From: Winogradskyella sp.
GTDB taxonomy: Bacteria > Bacteroidota > Bacteroidia > Flavobacteriales > Flavobacteriaceae
Assembly (NCBI RefSeq): GCF_025210595.1
Contig: NZ_JAOARH010000079.1
Span: forward strand, 1-64,000
Length of the DNA stretch: 64,000 nt
Direction: 5' to 3'
The translations under genes were made by a program, and so were the position numbers. Of the stretch, positions 57,222 to 64,000 are shown piece by piece; the stretch's first letter is position 1, and every line of letters starts with the position of its first letter. Under the pieces are notes generated by a model. The model saw nothing but the letters and a program-made list of their open reading frames with translations, was not told the origin of the DNA and made no database searches.

Positions 57222-57238
57222 TTTAACATTTTGTTAAA
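57222..57238. promoter_or_regulatory. Perfect palindrome upstream of the TonB receptor promoter
   Basis: TTTAACA (57222-57228) and TGTTAAA (57232-57238) flank a TTT loop about 55 bp upstream of the receptor -33 box. It may be an operator. No regulator consensus is recognised. Confidence 0.3.
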
Positions 57239-57494
57239 AGACCCACAGATTTTTTAAACCATTAAGAGAAGGGTTACTATGAAACGTCTATAACAAATTG
57301 CACAATATTAATACAAGCTTTATGCTTTATGTAATTTCGGTATTTGTGAGTTTAATTTTCTAAAACAAAGAATAGAAACAGATACAAAGTTTACTATTAA
57401 CTTGAAGTATAAAATGCGAAATTAATTTTTTATTACTAATTCCTAATAACCTAAAATAATAGTAGGATAAACCATAAATCAGCAAATTGTGTTA

Positions 57495-58403
57495 TTAATA
57501 TCTAGAAAGTTGCAATTTCACATCCTTAAGGTAGGTTTTGGATACAGGAATCTTTATGGTTTGCATTTCGTCTAAAACCACATTAGGCTTTTGATTAATG
57601 TTTATTAACTCTTTCACATTTAATAAATTGACAGCATAAGAACGATGACACTTTAAAATGCTAGGAACATCCTTAAAGTCTTGTAACACTTTTGAAAATC
57701 TAGCTCTAATTTTTTGCTCTACCAATTGGTGATTGCGCATATATTTTACAGAAATATACTGATTTTGTGATTCTATAACGTAAAGATTATTAATAGATAC
57801 TGTTAACTTACAATCACCTTTTTCATCAAGTATTTTTACAAGCTCATCATTACCAGATGCAATTTTGTAATGTGTAGTAACAACATCTAAATCGGTTTTA
57901 AGCTGTTGCTTATCATTATGTAATTGTTTTAAATGCACGTAAACAGAACTTCCTAAAACAGGATACAAAAGCACAAACGCAAGAGCGAAATATGCCATAA
58001 TAACATCAAAAACCAATTCATCTAATACGGTGTTTACAGAGTTAAGCTCATCACTACCAAAGATGATTTCTATAATTACACTTAACAAAACAATTAAGGC
58101 AATGTCTATTAAAAACCATTTTAAAAAAGCTCTTAAATCATTATTGTTATTGGGAAATCGATTACGCAATACAAACTGACTTGTATATAATACAATAAAA
58201 ACTAATGTACTAAAAACAACAACGAGCACTAATAGTTCCATATACGTGTGCTCTCCACTTTCTATCTCAGCACTTAGCCCAAAAGGTTGATATAGCAATA
58301 AGAATAGCATAAAGAAAACACTGCAACTTATAACATAGAGGCGTTTTTCCTTTTTGCATTGAAAGTGACAAAATGGAAGATCTAAAAATTGTTGAAATTT
58401 CAT
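57495..58403 (-). CDS. Membrane LytTR DNA-binding regulator
   Basis: From ATG 58403 this 302-aa protein has four N-terminal helices (about 25-155), a short coiled linker (about 160-185) and a LytTR domain (about 200-300) with NNLYVIESQNQYISVKY and CHRSYAVNLLNVKEL. It lacks a receiver domain, so the membrane part is the sensor. A perfect palindrome lies 11 bases upstream of its ATG and may be its own operator. The neighbouring TonB receptor is a plausible target. Confidence 0.85.
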   Translation of the reverse strand: MKFQQFLDLPFCHFQCKKEKRLYVISCSVFFMLFLLLYQPFGLSAEIESGEHTYMELLVLVVVFSTLVFIVLYTSQFVLRNRFPNNNNDLRAFLKWFLIDIALIVLLSVIIEIIFGSDELNSVNTVLDELVFDVIMAYFALAFVLLYPVLGSSVYVHLKQLHNDKQQLKTDLDVVTTHYKIASGNDELVKILDEKGDCKLTVSINNLYVIESQNQYISVKYMRNHQLVEQKIRARFSKVLQDFKDVPSILKCHRSYAVNLLNVKELININQKPNVVLDEMQTIKIPVSKTYLKDVKLQLSRY

Positions 58404-58413
58404 TGATTGTTTA

Positions 58414-58429
58414 GTTTGCAAGTGCAAAC
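58414..58429. promoter_or_regulatory. Perfect palindrome at the LytTR gene start
   Basis: GTTTGCA (58414-58420) and TGCAAAC (58423-58429) form a 7-bp inverted repeat with a 2-base spacer, 11 bases upstream of the LytTR ATG. The location suits autoregulation. LytTR proteins usually bind direct repeats, so the binder may be different. Confidence 0.4.
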
Positions 58430-58501
58430 TTTAATAGATCAATTTTAGTATGTGGCAAATCTTAAATTATTGTTATAATTAAATTGGGTAGGAATAACTA
58501 T

Positions 58502-61500
58502 TTAAAACCCAAAACCTAATTGAAATGCTAATCGTAAACCATCATCACTGTTAAATGCTGAAATATTTGCCGTCATCATTTTAGCCATATTAATAAAGAA
58601 GCCTCCACCAAAAGCATTATTCCATTTATCAGAGTTATCATTTTCTAGCCAAACGCGTCCATAATCTACACCTCCATAAACCCCAAGATATACTGGAAGC
58701 AAACCTGTTTTTAACCTCCCAAAATTCCAACGCACATCTGTAGATTGCGAAAAAGCCGATTTCCCTGTAAACCGCTGAAACCTATAACCTCTCAAGCCTG
58801 TTTTAGCTCCTAAAGTAGCTCCTTGATAAAATTCAAAACCATCTCCCAGATTTACATGACCTCTAAAATTTGTTGCTAAAACTAATTGTCCACTTGGTAT
58901 AAGTTTAAGATCAAATCCAAGCTCTGGTATAATATACCCAAATCCTTTCTCTGTACTTACATTATTCTTATAACCAACTTGTAATGTTGTCTGAAATCCT
59001 AAAGTTGGAAATGCTTCATTATCTTTATTTACAAAATGATACTTAGCATCTACACCATAAAAATCTTGCTTATCAAAAACAGCATCATCAGCTTGTGTAT
59101 TATCCTCTAAAAAACGCCCAGAAGTACGCTCAACTTCATTACTTTCATAAATCACACCTACTTTTAAGCTTCCACCTAACTCTCCTCTCCAAATTAAAGA
59201 CGGCATCATCTTAAATGTTCTTATTTTAACTCGATTATAATCTAAATCTACATCTAAACCATCATCGTCATCAGCTTCAGGGTTTGGTGATTCATTCCCA
59301 TAACCAAAGAAGTTCACCGCATAATTAGAACTATTGAATTGAGCATCTATTCCAAAATTTACTTTAGGAAATACATTTGCAAATTCTCCATAATAATTAA
59401 AATCAAAACCACTTGTAGCAAAATAATAAGCAGCAGAAATTTTATGTTGTGAAGTAAAAGGGTTGCGTTCAAATCCAAAATTAGTTAATACAGCATTTGC
59501 ACCTATTTTAAAACCATCATCTGGATTTGCTCCTAAACTTGGTAAAATTTGCGTTGTATTGTTTTTTAGCTTTTTGTAATTATAAACATTGGTTTTATAA
59601 CTATCTGAAAACTTCTTGTGTCCTTTACTCGTAATTACAGTATTCTTTTTTGATTTATAATCGTAATAAGTAACACGCTTGCCATTTTTAATATTGTAGG
59701 TATCGTTATTTTGCCCACCAACCAATCTAACTTTTATCAACTGATTACCATCTCCAAAAACCTCAAAGGTATCATCATCGTCTAGCGCATAAATCCAAAT
59801 TTCTTTAGTTTCTTTATGATGGTATGTACGTTGATGAAAAACATCATTTTTCTTTCCGTCCTTAATTCTATAGGCTGTGACTTTAGTTTCACCGTTAGGA
59901 AGACGTTCTACATCAAACCAATCATCTTTATTAGTTCCTTTAATAACCGCAAACCTATTTATTAGCTTGTAATAACGGTCAGATATTTCTTGAAGGTTAG
60001 TTCGTCTTGCTTTTAAAGTTCGTTTTATACCTTCAACGGTTTCGTCTCTTATTTCCTTAGGTATGCTTAAAAATGCTTTTTCAATAATGTCATCTGTAAC
60101 ATATTCTTGGATATGTTTTACCTCAGCATCCCAAACAGTTTTATTAGATTGTGTAATAATTTCCATATCTAAAGGATAAGGCTCTACATTAACACCTTTT
60201 ACATCTACAAGATCGTCTGAATATTGACGTAGTAAACGTGCCATAGGCATTAACTTTACTGCAGTGCCTAATAAAAACCCATCAGACATTTTAGAAAATG
60301 CCTGATCGCGATCTCTTGGCATAGGTCTATATACCTTCTTACCCTTTTCTTTAAACTCTATCCATCTCCATTGGTCTTGGTGTCTGTCCCAATCTCCAAT
60401 AAGCATATCAAATAATCTGGCTTTAATATAAGCTGCTTCATCGACTATGATGTCTTCATCCTTATGGATTTTTTTCATCATGTCGCTAGTACTTATCAAT
60501 TTATCCTGATATCCAAAACTAGATTTATTGCTATGACCTTCAGAAGTGTGTTCTTCTATCATGTAGAGCTCTCCTCCAAAATCATCATTATATTTCCCTA
60601 AAGCTTCCTGTTTAGGAACATAATACAATACCGGATTTGTATGATAAACACCTATAGCATCCGCTAAATCACCTACAACAAAAGGTGCATAAGGATGTGC
60701 ACCAGTAAATACATCGAGAATAAGTTTTTCTGTAGCAGTATCGTCAAATTGTCCTTCAATATACTGATCTTTAAACAGTACTGCTTGCAAATATTGCAGA
60801 GCCTGTTTTCTAAGCGCTCTCATAACATACTGCGCTCCATTTTTATCTTCTAAACGTAATGATTTTGATTGGTTTCCACCTCCTTTTCTAACAGGTTTTA
60901 AACCACCAAATAAGGTGTCTAACATTACAGTAGGTGCTTTTACTTTTGTACTGTAATACTTTCTGTAGCGTTCTCCCCAAAGAAACTTTCCAAAACCACT
61001 TATATCTGTTTCTTCTTCATTATAAATTGAAGCTGATACTTGTGCTGGCAAATTGGTTTTAAAACTTCTTTTATTGTCGTCTTTGTATTCTGAAAAAACT
61101 TCAGATTGAAACACTTCTTTTTCATCTTCAGCAGAATAAAAAGAAACATTAGATGATCCATCTTTGTAAATAATAAATTTTGCATAGCCTTGTGTACCGT
61201 ATCCAAATTTTCCGCTACCTATATTTCTTACTGCTGAAGTTTTAGAACCAGAACCAGATATAATTTGATACAAATTATCTTCAATCAAATATTGTAAACT
61301 ATGTTCATGACCAGAAACAAAGACTACTTTCTCATTAGCCTGTGCCAAAGTCACTAAACGTGTTTGAAGCTCATTGTATCTTTGGTTTTGAAGATCTACA
61401 TTAGCAACACCACTTGTTTTTCGTATAACATTTTTAAGTGTACCTAAAATTGGTAATGGAGACAAGTGGCTTTTAAAAGTAAATTGTCCTCCATGCGACC

Positions 61501-62182
61501 CATTAGTATAAATAGGATGATGTATTGCAACAACAGTAGTCTTACCTCTAGCTTTTTTTATTAAACTACTAAACTCATCTAAAAAATCTTGTCTAGTTTT
61601 TATATCACAATCATCATTAATTGTTGGGTGTTTATCCCAACTAGTAATGTACCAATGCGAATCCACCAAAATTAATTCTATATCATCAGAAACATGTACT
61701 TTATCAATAGAACATCCATTTTCTGGTAAGAATGTATTTTTCCCTAAGGCTTTTTCCACAAACTTTTCTTGGCGTTTTAAACCTTTAACACCAGAATACC
61801 AATCGTGATTACCAGGAAGAAAAATAGTTTCCCCTTTATAATTTTTAACAGCATCTAACTGTACTTGTAACCTATGTTTAGCAAGTTTATAGTTTTCTGA
61901 TGATTTTTTTGGTATGCCTTTTTCGTAAATATTATCTCCTAGAAAGATTGCAGTACTATTTTCTGAAGCATTTTCTAACTCAGCTTTAAAAGCTTTTATC
62001 GCTTTTGTACTATCGCCAAATTCAGAATTACCAGCATCTCCAATTAAATAGAAAGTATGTGCAACCTTTTTTTCTAGTATTGCTTGTTCTTTTTGTTCTT
62101 CTGAATACTGTGGCTTATAGGTTGCACAGGAATGTATTAAAAACAAAACAACAAAAAATGAAAGAATCTTTTTAATGGTCAT
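58502..62182 (-). CDS. Metallophosphatase / kinase-like / beta-barrel surface protein
   Basis: From ATG 62182 (lipobox ILSFFVVLFLIHSCATYK) this 1226-aa lipoprotein has three parts. Residues about 45-380 are a calcineurin-like phosphatase with LIGDAGNSEFGDS, FLGDNIYEKG, LPGNHDWYSG, HHPIYTNGSHG and SGHEHSLQYL. Residues about 440-660 resemble an atypical kinase fold, with YVMRALRKQ, MLIGDWDRHQDQW and MPRDRDQAF, like CotH/FAM20-type DRH and D-x-D motifs. Residues about 870-1226 are a D15/BamA-like barrel ending LAFQLGFGF. A separate in-frame TTG at 62203 overlaps its promoter. The barrel suggests outer-membrane location with the enzymes on one face. Function is unknown. Confidence 0.78.
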   Translation of the reverse strand: MTIKKILSFFVVLFLIHSCATYKPQYSEEQKEQAILEKKVAHTFYLIGDAGNSEFGDSTKAIKAFKAELENASENSTAIFLGDNIYEKGIPKKSSENYKLAKHRLQVQLDAVKNYKGETIFLPGNHDWYSGVKGLKRQEKFVEKALGKNTFLPENGCSIDKVHVSDDIELILVDSHWYITSWDKHPTINDDCDIKTRQDFLDEFSSLIKKARGKTTVVAIHHPIYTNGSHGGQFTFKSHLSPLPILGTLKNVIRKTSGVANVDLQNQRYNELQTRLVTLAQANEKVVFVSGHEHSLQYLIEDNLYQIISGSGSKTSAVRNIGSGKFGYGTQGYAKFIIYKDGSSNVSFYSAEDEKEVFQSEVFSEYKDDNKRSFKTNLPAQVSASIYNEEETDISGFGKFLWGERYRKYYSTKVKAPTVMLDTLFGGLKPVRKGGGNQSKSLRLEDKNGAQYVMRALRKQALQYLQAVLFKDQYIEGQFDDTATEKLILDVFTGAHPYAPFVVGDLADAIGVYHTNPVLYYVPKQEALGKYNDDFGGELYMIEEHTSEGHSNKSSFGYQDKLISTSDMMKKIHKDEDIIVDEAAYIKARLFDMLIGDWDRHQDQWRWIEFKEKGKKVYRPMPRDRDQAFSKMSDGFLLGTAVKLMPMARLLRQYSDDLVDVKGVNVEPYPLDMEIITQSNKTVWDAEVKHIQEYVTDDIIEKAFLSIPKEIRDETVEGIKRTLKARRTNLQEISDRYYKLINRFAVIKGTNKDDWFDVERLPNGETKVTAYRIKDGKKNDVFHQRTYHHKETKEIWIYALDDDDTFEVFGDGNQLIKVRLVGGQNNDTYNIKNGKRVTYYDYKSKKNTVITSKGHKKFSDSYKTNVYNYKKLKNNTTQILPSLGANPDDGFKIGANAVLTNFGFERNPFTSQHKISAAYYFATSGFDFNYYGEFANVFPKVNFGIDAQFNSSNYAVNFFGYGNESPNPEADDDDGLDVDLDYNRVKIRTFKMMPSLIWRGELGGSLKVGVIYESNEVERTSGRFLEDNTQADDAVFDKQDFYGVDAKYHFVNKDNEAFPTLGFQTTLQVGYKNNVSTEKGFGYIIPELGFDLKLIPSGQLVLATNFRGHVNLGDGFEFYQGATLGAKTGLRGYRFQRFTGKSAFSQSTDVRWNFGRLKTGLLPVYLGVYGGVDYGRVWLENDNSDKWNNAFGGGFFINMAKMMTANISAFNSDDGLRLAFQLGFGF

Positions 62183-62200
62183 AAATCCGTAAGTTAGTTG

Positions 62201-62232
62201 CAAAACTAAAGTTACTGCTTTTTTCTAACAAA
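62201..62232 (-). promoter_or_regulatory. Promoter of the phosphatase/barrel gene
   Basis: On the minus strand TTTG (62232-62229), a 20-base spacer and TAGTTTTG (62208-62201) match the Bacteroidota promoter TTTG-N19-TAnnTTTG well. The -7 box ends 19 bases before ATG 62182. Confidence 0.6.
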
Positions 62233-62249
62233 GAAAATATGTTAACATA

Positions 62250-63386
62250 TCACCACCAAACAGTATTAGCTTTTGGTAAACTATCAATAATGATAGGCTC
62301 ACCAATTCGAGGAGTTACTAATGAAATTTTAAGTTCTTCTGCTTTGTTTTTTACGCGCTCAATGGGATCTGTCCATGAGTGTAATGCCAATTTAAACGCT
62401 CCCCAATGTATTGGCATTATAGATTTAGCTTGCACATCAATACCTGCTTGGGCAGTTTCTTCAGGAAACATGTGAATATCTGACCACATTTTGTTATACT
62501 GTCCACATTCCATCATAGCAAAATCAAAAGGTCCATATTTATCTCCTATGTCTTTAAAATGTGAGGCATAACCACTATCACCACTAAAAAACAAACTCGC
62601 ACTTTCCGTTTTAATAACCCATGAAGCCCATAAGGTACTTTGCCCATTATTTAATTTTCTTCCTGAAAAATGCTGTGCTGGTGTACATACCAATTGTATG
62701 TTTTTATATGTTGTTTCTTGCCACCAATCCATTTCTACAATGTTACTGCTATCTACATTCCATGCTTCTAAATGCACACCAACACCAAGTGGCACATAGT
62801 AAGTCTCTACTTTATCTTTTAACCTTTTAATAGATTCATAGTCTAAATGATCATAATGATCATGAGAAATTATAACAGCATCAATCTTTGGTAATTTTTC
62901 AATTTCAATAGGTAATTCTTTATTAAATCGTTTTCCTCCAAGCAAAGGATGAGGTGCTGGTACATCACTAAACATTGGATCTATAAGAATATTTTTACCG
63001 TCTATTTGTAAAAGGAATGAAGAATGCCCAAACCAAATAAGTCGCGTATCTTGATTATATTCTGCAATATTTGTTGAATCTATTTTCTGTACTACTAAAT
63101 CATTTTCTGGTCTTCCGTTTTCAACTTTTTCGAAGAAAAATTTTCTTGCCATTTTTAGTGTTTCAGAAAAACTTGGGTTTTTAGGTACATCGTTTTCATT
63201 TACAAATTTACCATCCTTAAATTGTTTTGATGATTGATATAAAGTTTGCCTTTCCTTAGTTACATCACCACCAAAAGTTGGATAAAAGTTTACAAATAGG
63301 ATATAGACAATAACTAATATTCCTATGAGTCCTAAAATTGATAATAGCATACGCTTTAATATTTTTTTAAATTTTTTCATATTCAT
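62250..63386 (-). CDS. NAPE-PLD-like / UlaG-like MBL-fold hydrolase
   Basis: This 378-aa protein has one N-terminal helix (about 12-33), then an MBL fold with the zinc motif ISHDHYDHLD (about 174-183), the strand IDPMFSDVPAPHPLLGG and late His/Asp ligands in LFFSGDSGYASHF and MPIHWGAF. The layout fits N-acyl-phosphatidylethanolamine phospholipase D-like proteins, which act on lipids at membranes. The palindromic repeat at 63387-63410 precedes its ATG. Its substrate in bacteria is not established. Confidence 0.83.
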   Translation of the reverse strand: MNMKKFKKILKRMLLSILGLIGILVIVYILFVNFYPTFGGDVTKERQTLYQSSKQFKDGKFVNENDVPKNPSFSETLKMARKFFFEKVENGRPENDLVVQKIDSTNIAEYNQDTRLIWFGHSSFLLQIDGKNILIDPMFSDVPAPHPLLGGKRFNKELPIEIEKLPKIDAVIISHDHYDHLDYESIKRLKDKVETYYVPLGVGVHLEAWNVDSSNIVEMDWWQETTYKNIQLVCTPAQHFSGRKLNNGQSTLWASWVIKTESASLFFSGDSGYASHFKDIGDKYGPFDFAMMECGQYNKMWSDIHMFPEETAQAGIDVQAKSIMPIHWGAFKLALHSWTDPIERVKNKAEELKISLVTPRIGEPIIIDSLPKANTVWW

Positions 63387-63410
63387 TTCCCGTGAAAGCG
63401 AGAATCTTTC
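63387..63410 (-). repeat. Palindromic repeat in the MBL gene leader
   Basis: In transcript orientation the sequence contains TTCTCG-CTTTCA-CGGGAA, ending next to ATG 63386. It resembles the elements at 42764-42787 and 27795-27820. It may reduce or tune translation initiation. Confidence 0.45.
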
Positions 63411-63441
63411 TAATTAAATTTCAATAGTAAATGATGAGATT

Positions 63442-63486
63442 CCTGCATTGCGCCTCCGCTAAAGCTTCAGCGAACGCAAACACAGG
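63442..63486. repeat. 45-bp imperfect palindromic element
   Basis: CCTG (63442-63445) pairs with CAGG (63483-63486), TTGCG (63448-63452) with CGCAA (63475-63479) and CGCT (63457-63460) with AGCG (63469-63472). The last pair flanks an AAAGCTTC loop. It lies between the MBL hydrolase and the AraC gene and looks like another REP-type flavobacterial repeat, possibly also a transcript-end structure for the AraC gene. Confidence 0.5.
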
Positions 63487-63495
63487 ATTGATAAG

Positions 63496-64000
63496 TTAAT
63501 TCTGAACTCTATATTTTGCTGGACTCATTCCTGTTTGCTTCTTAAACAGCTTGCTGAAATGTTGTGGATAGTCAAATCCTAAATCATAAGCAATTTCACT
63601 AATTGATGCTGTTGTACCTAATAATTTATTTTTAGCTTTATTCACTACAAAAGCATAGATATGATCTTTAGCACTTTTTCCTGTTTCCTTTTTTAATAAG
63701 TCGCTTAAATAATTGGGAGACATGTTAAGTTGCTCACCACAATATTTTACTGATGGTAAGCCTATTTCACTTGGTTTCTCTGAATTAAAATAGCTTTTTA
63801 AAAAGTTCTCAAATTCTGAAACATGATCTTGATGTAAATTAGTACGCACATAAAACTGACGATCATAATAACGGTTACAATAATCTAAAATCAACTCTAT
63901 AGTAGATACAATCAATTTCTGACTGTGTTTATCTATGTTCTGATTTATTTCGGTTTCGATCTTTCTCACTAAATCGGTTAAGGTTGCTTTTTCATCTTCT
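63496..64000 (-). CDS. AraC-family regulator, partial (right edge)
   Basis: The frame is open to the window end, so the gene starts outside. The visible 168 residues are the C-terminal part of an AraC regulator. They include CNRYYDRQFYVRTNL, then two helix-turn-helix motifs (GLPSVKYCGEQLNMSPNYLS and ISEIAYDLGFDYPQHFSKLF). The missing N-terminus probably holds a cupin-type effector domain, as in related flavobacterial proteins. Its target is unknown. The MBL hydrolase gene lies downstream on the same strand. Confidence 0.85.
   Translation of the reverse strand, partial: EDEKATLTDLVRKIETEINQNIDKHSQKLIVSTIELILDYCNRYYDRQFYVRTNLHQDHVSEFENFLKSYFNSEKPSEIGLPSVKYCGEQLNMSPNYLSDLLKKETGKSAKDHIYAFVVNKAKNKLLGTTASISEIAYDLGFDYPQHFSKLFKKQTGMSPAKYRVQN

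Larger units (their letters stand above)
57114..57494. other. 381-bp intergenic region upstream of the TonB receptor
   Basis: No gene is supported. It contains the receptor promoter (57135-57168) and a perfect 7-bp stem, TTTAACA/TGTTAAA, with a 3-base loop at 57222-57238. Otherwise it is AT-rich sequence without visible structure. Confidence 0.5.

Noticed and set aside
57138..57494. Small protein gene upstream of the TonB receptor
   Set aside because: The frames are short, AT-rich and without start sites or motifs.

Overview
The window comes from a marine-type member of the Flavobacteriaceae (Bacteroidota). The basis is its low GC content, TAnnTTTG-type promoter boxes, few Shine-Dalgarno sites, lipoprotein signal peptides ending in a Cys, a TonB-dependent receptor with a carboxypeptidase-regulatory domain, DUF4249 and LytTR proteins, a mevalonate pathway and short palindromic repeats typical of this group. 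No rRNA, tRNA, CRISPR array, integrase or transposase is visible.

Region 1 (1-20.8 kb) reads as a catabolic island for the modified amino acids of animal collagen. A rightward set (50-6931) encodes alpha-ketoglutarate-semialdehyde dehydrogenase, 4-hydroxyproline epimerase, an FAD D-hydroxyproline dehydrogenase and two Xaa-Pro-type M24 peptidases. The second peptidase is interrupted by one in-frame TAG. A converging leftward set (19388-6943) encodes a Pyr2C-reductase/ornithine-cyclodeaminase homologue, a Cys/Thr-type trans-3-hydroxyproline dehydratase, a lipoprotein GH63-like glucosidase, a GNAT protein, a three-domain protein (hydroxylysine-kinase-like, M23, and phospholyase-like class III PLP enzyme), a lipoprotein GH2 beta-galactosidase and an SGLT-type Na+/sugar symporter. 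A lipoprotein S37 prolyl-tripeptidyl peptidase lies next to it. Together they could handle 4-Hyp, 3-Hyp, hydroxylysine and the Glc-alpha-1,2-Gal sugar on hydroxylysine. This is the most interesting system in the window. The one missing 4-Hyp step (the DapA-like deaminase) may lie left of the window.

Region 2 (20.98-29.4 kb) is a rightward arsenosugar-biosynthesis operon: a CMD-type peroxidase-like protein, radical-SAM ArsS, rhodanese, a TIGR04282-type glycosyltransferase, purine nucleoside phosphorylase, ArsM, an unknown exported 505-aa protein, a sterol-desaturase-like membrane oxidase, a DUF547 protein and a TIGR04283-type glycosyltransferase. The last gene carries a palindromic repeat inserted in frame.

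Region 3 (29.4-40.6 kb) holds a metallophosphatase, a POTRA/beta-barrel protein, a GH113-like lipoprotein and a tightly packed rightward operon: FAD oxidoreductase, membrane polyferredoxin, MORN-like repeat protein and two family-2 glycosyltransferases. A polytopic mannosyltransferase-like gene follows. Region 4 (40.6-44.8 kb) is a leftward polyamine operon: speA, speB, a deoxyhypusine-synthase homologue and a small acidic protein. It is preceded by a 633-bp gap with three perfect-stem hairpins.

Region 5 (44.8-53.8 kb) has a small exported beta-sandwich protein, a transglutaminase-like protein, an rRNA pseudouridine synthase, a nitrilase, a UbiA prenyltransferase, mevalonate kinase, diphosphomevalonate decarboxylase, DUF1697, a BaiN-like flavoprotein and a lipoprotein. 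Region 6 (53.9-64 kb) has a DUF4249 lipoprotein with a TonB-dependent receptor, a membrane LytTR regulator, a 1226-aa phosphatase/kinase-like/beta-barrel protein, a NAPE-PLD-like metallo-hydrolase and a partial AraC regulator running off the right edge.
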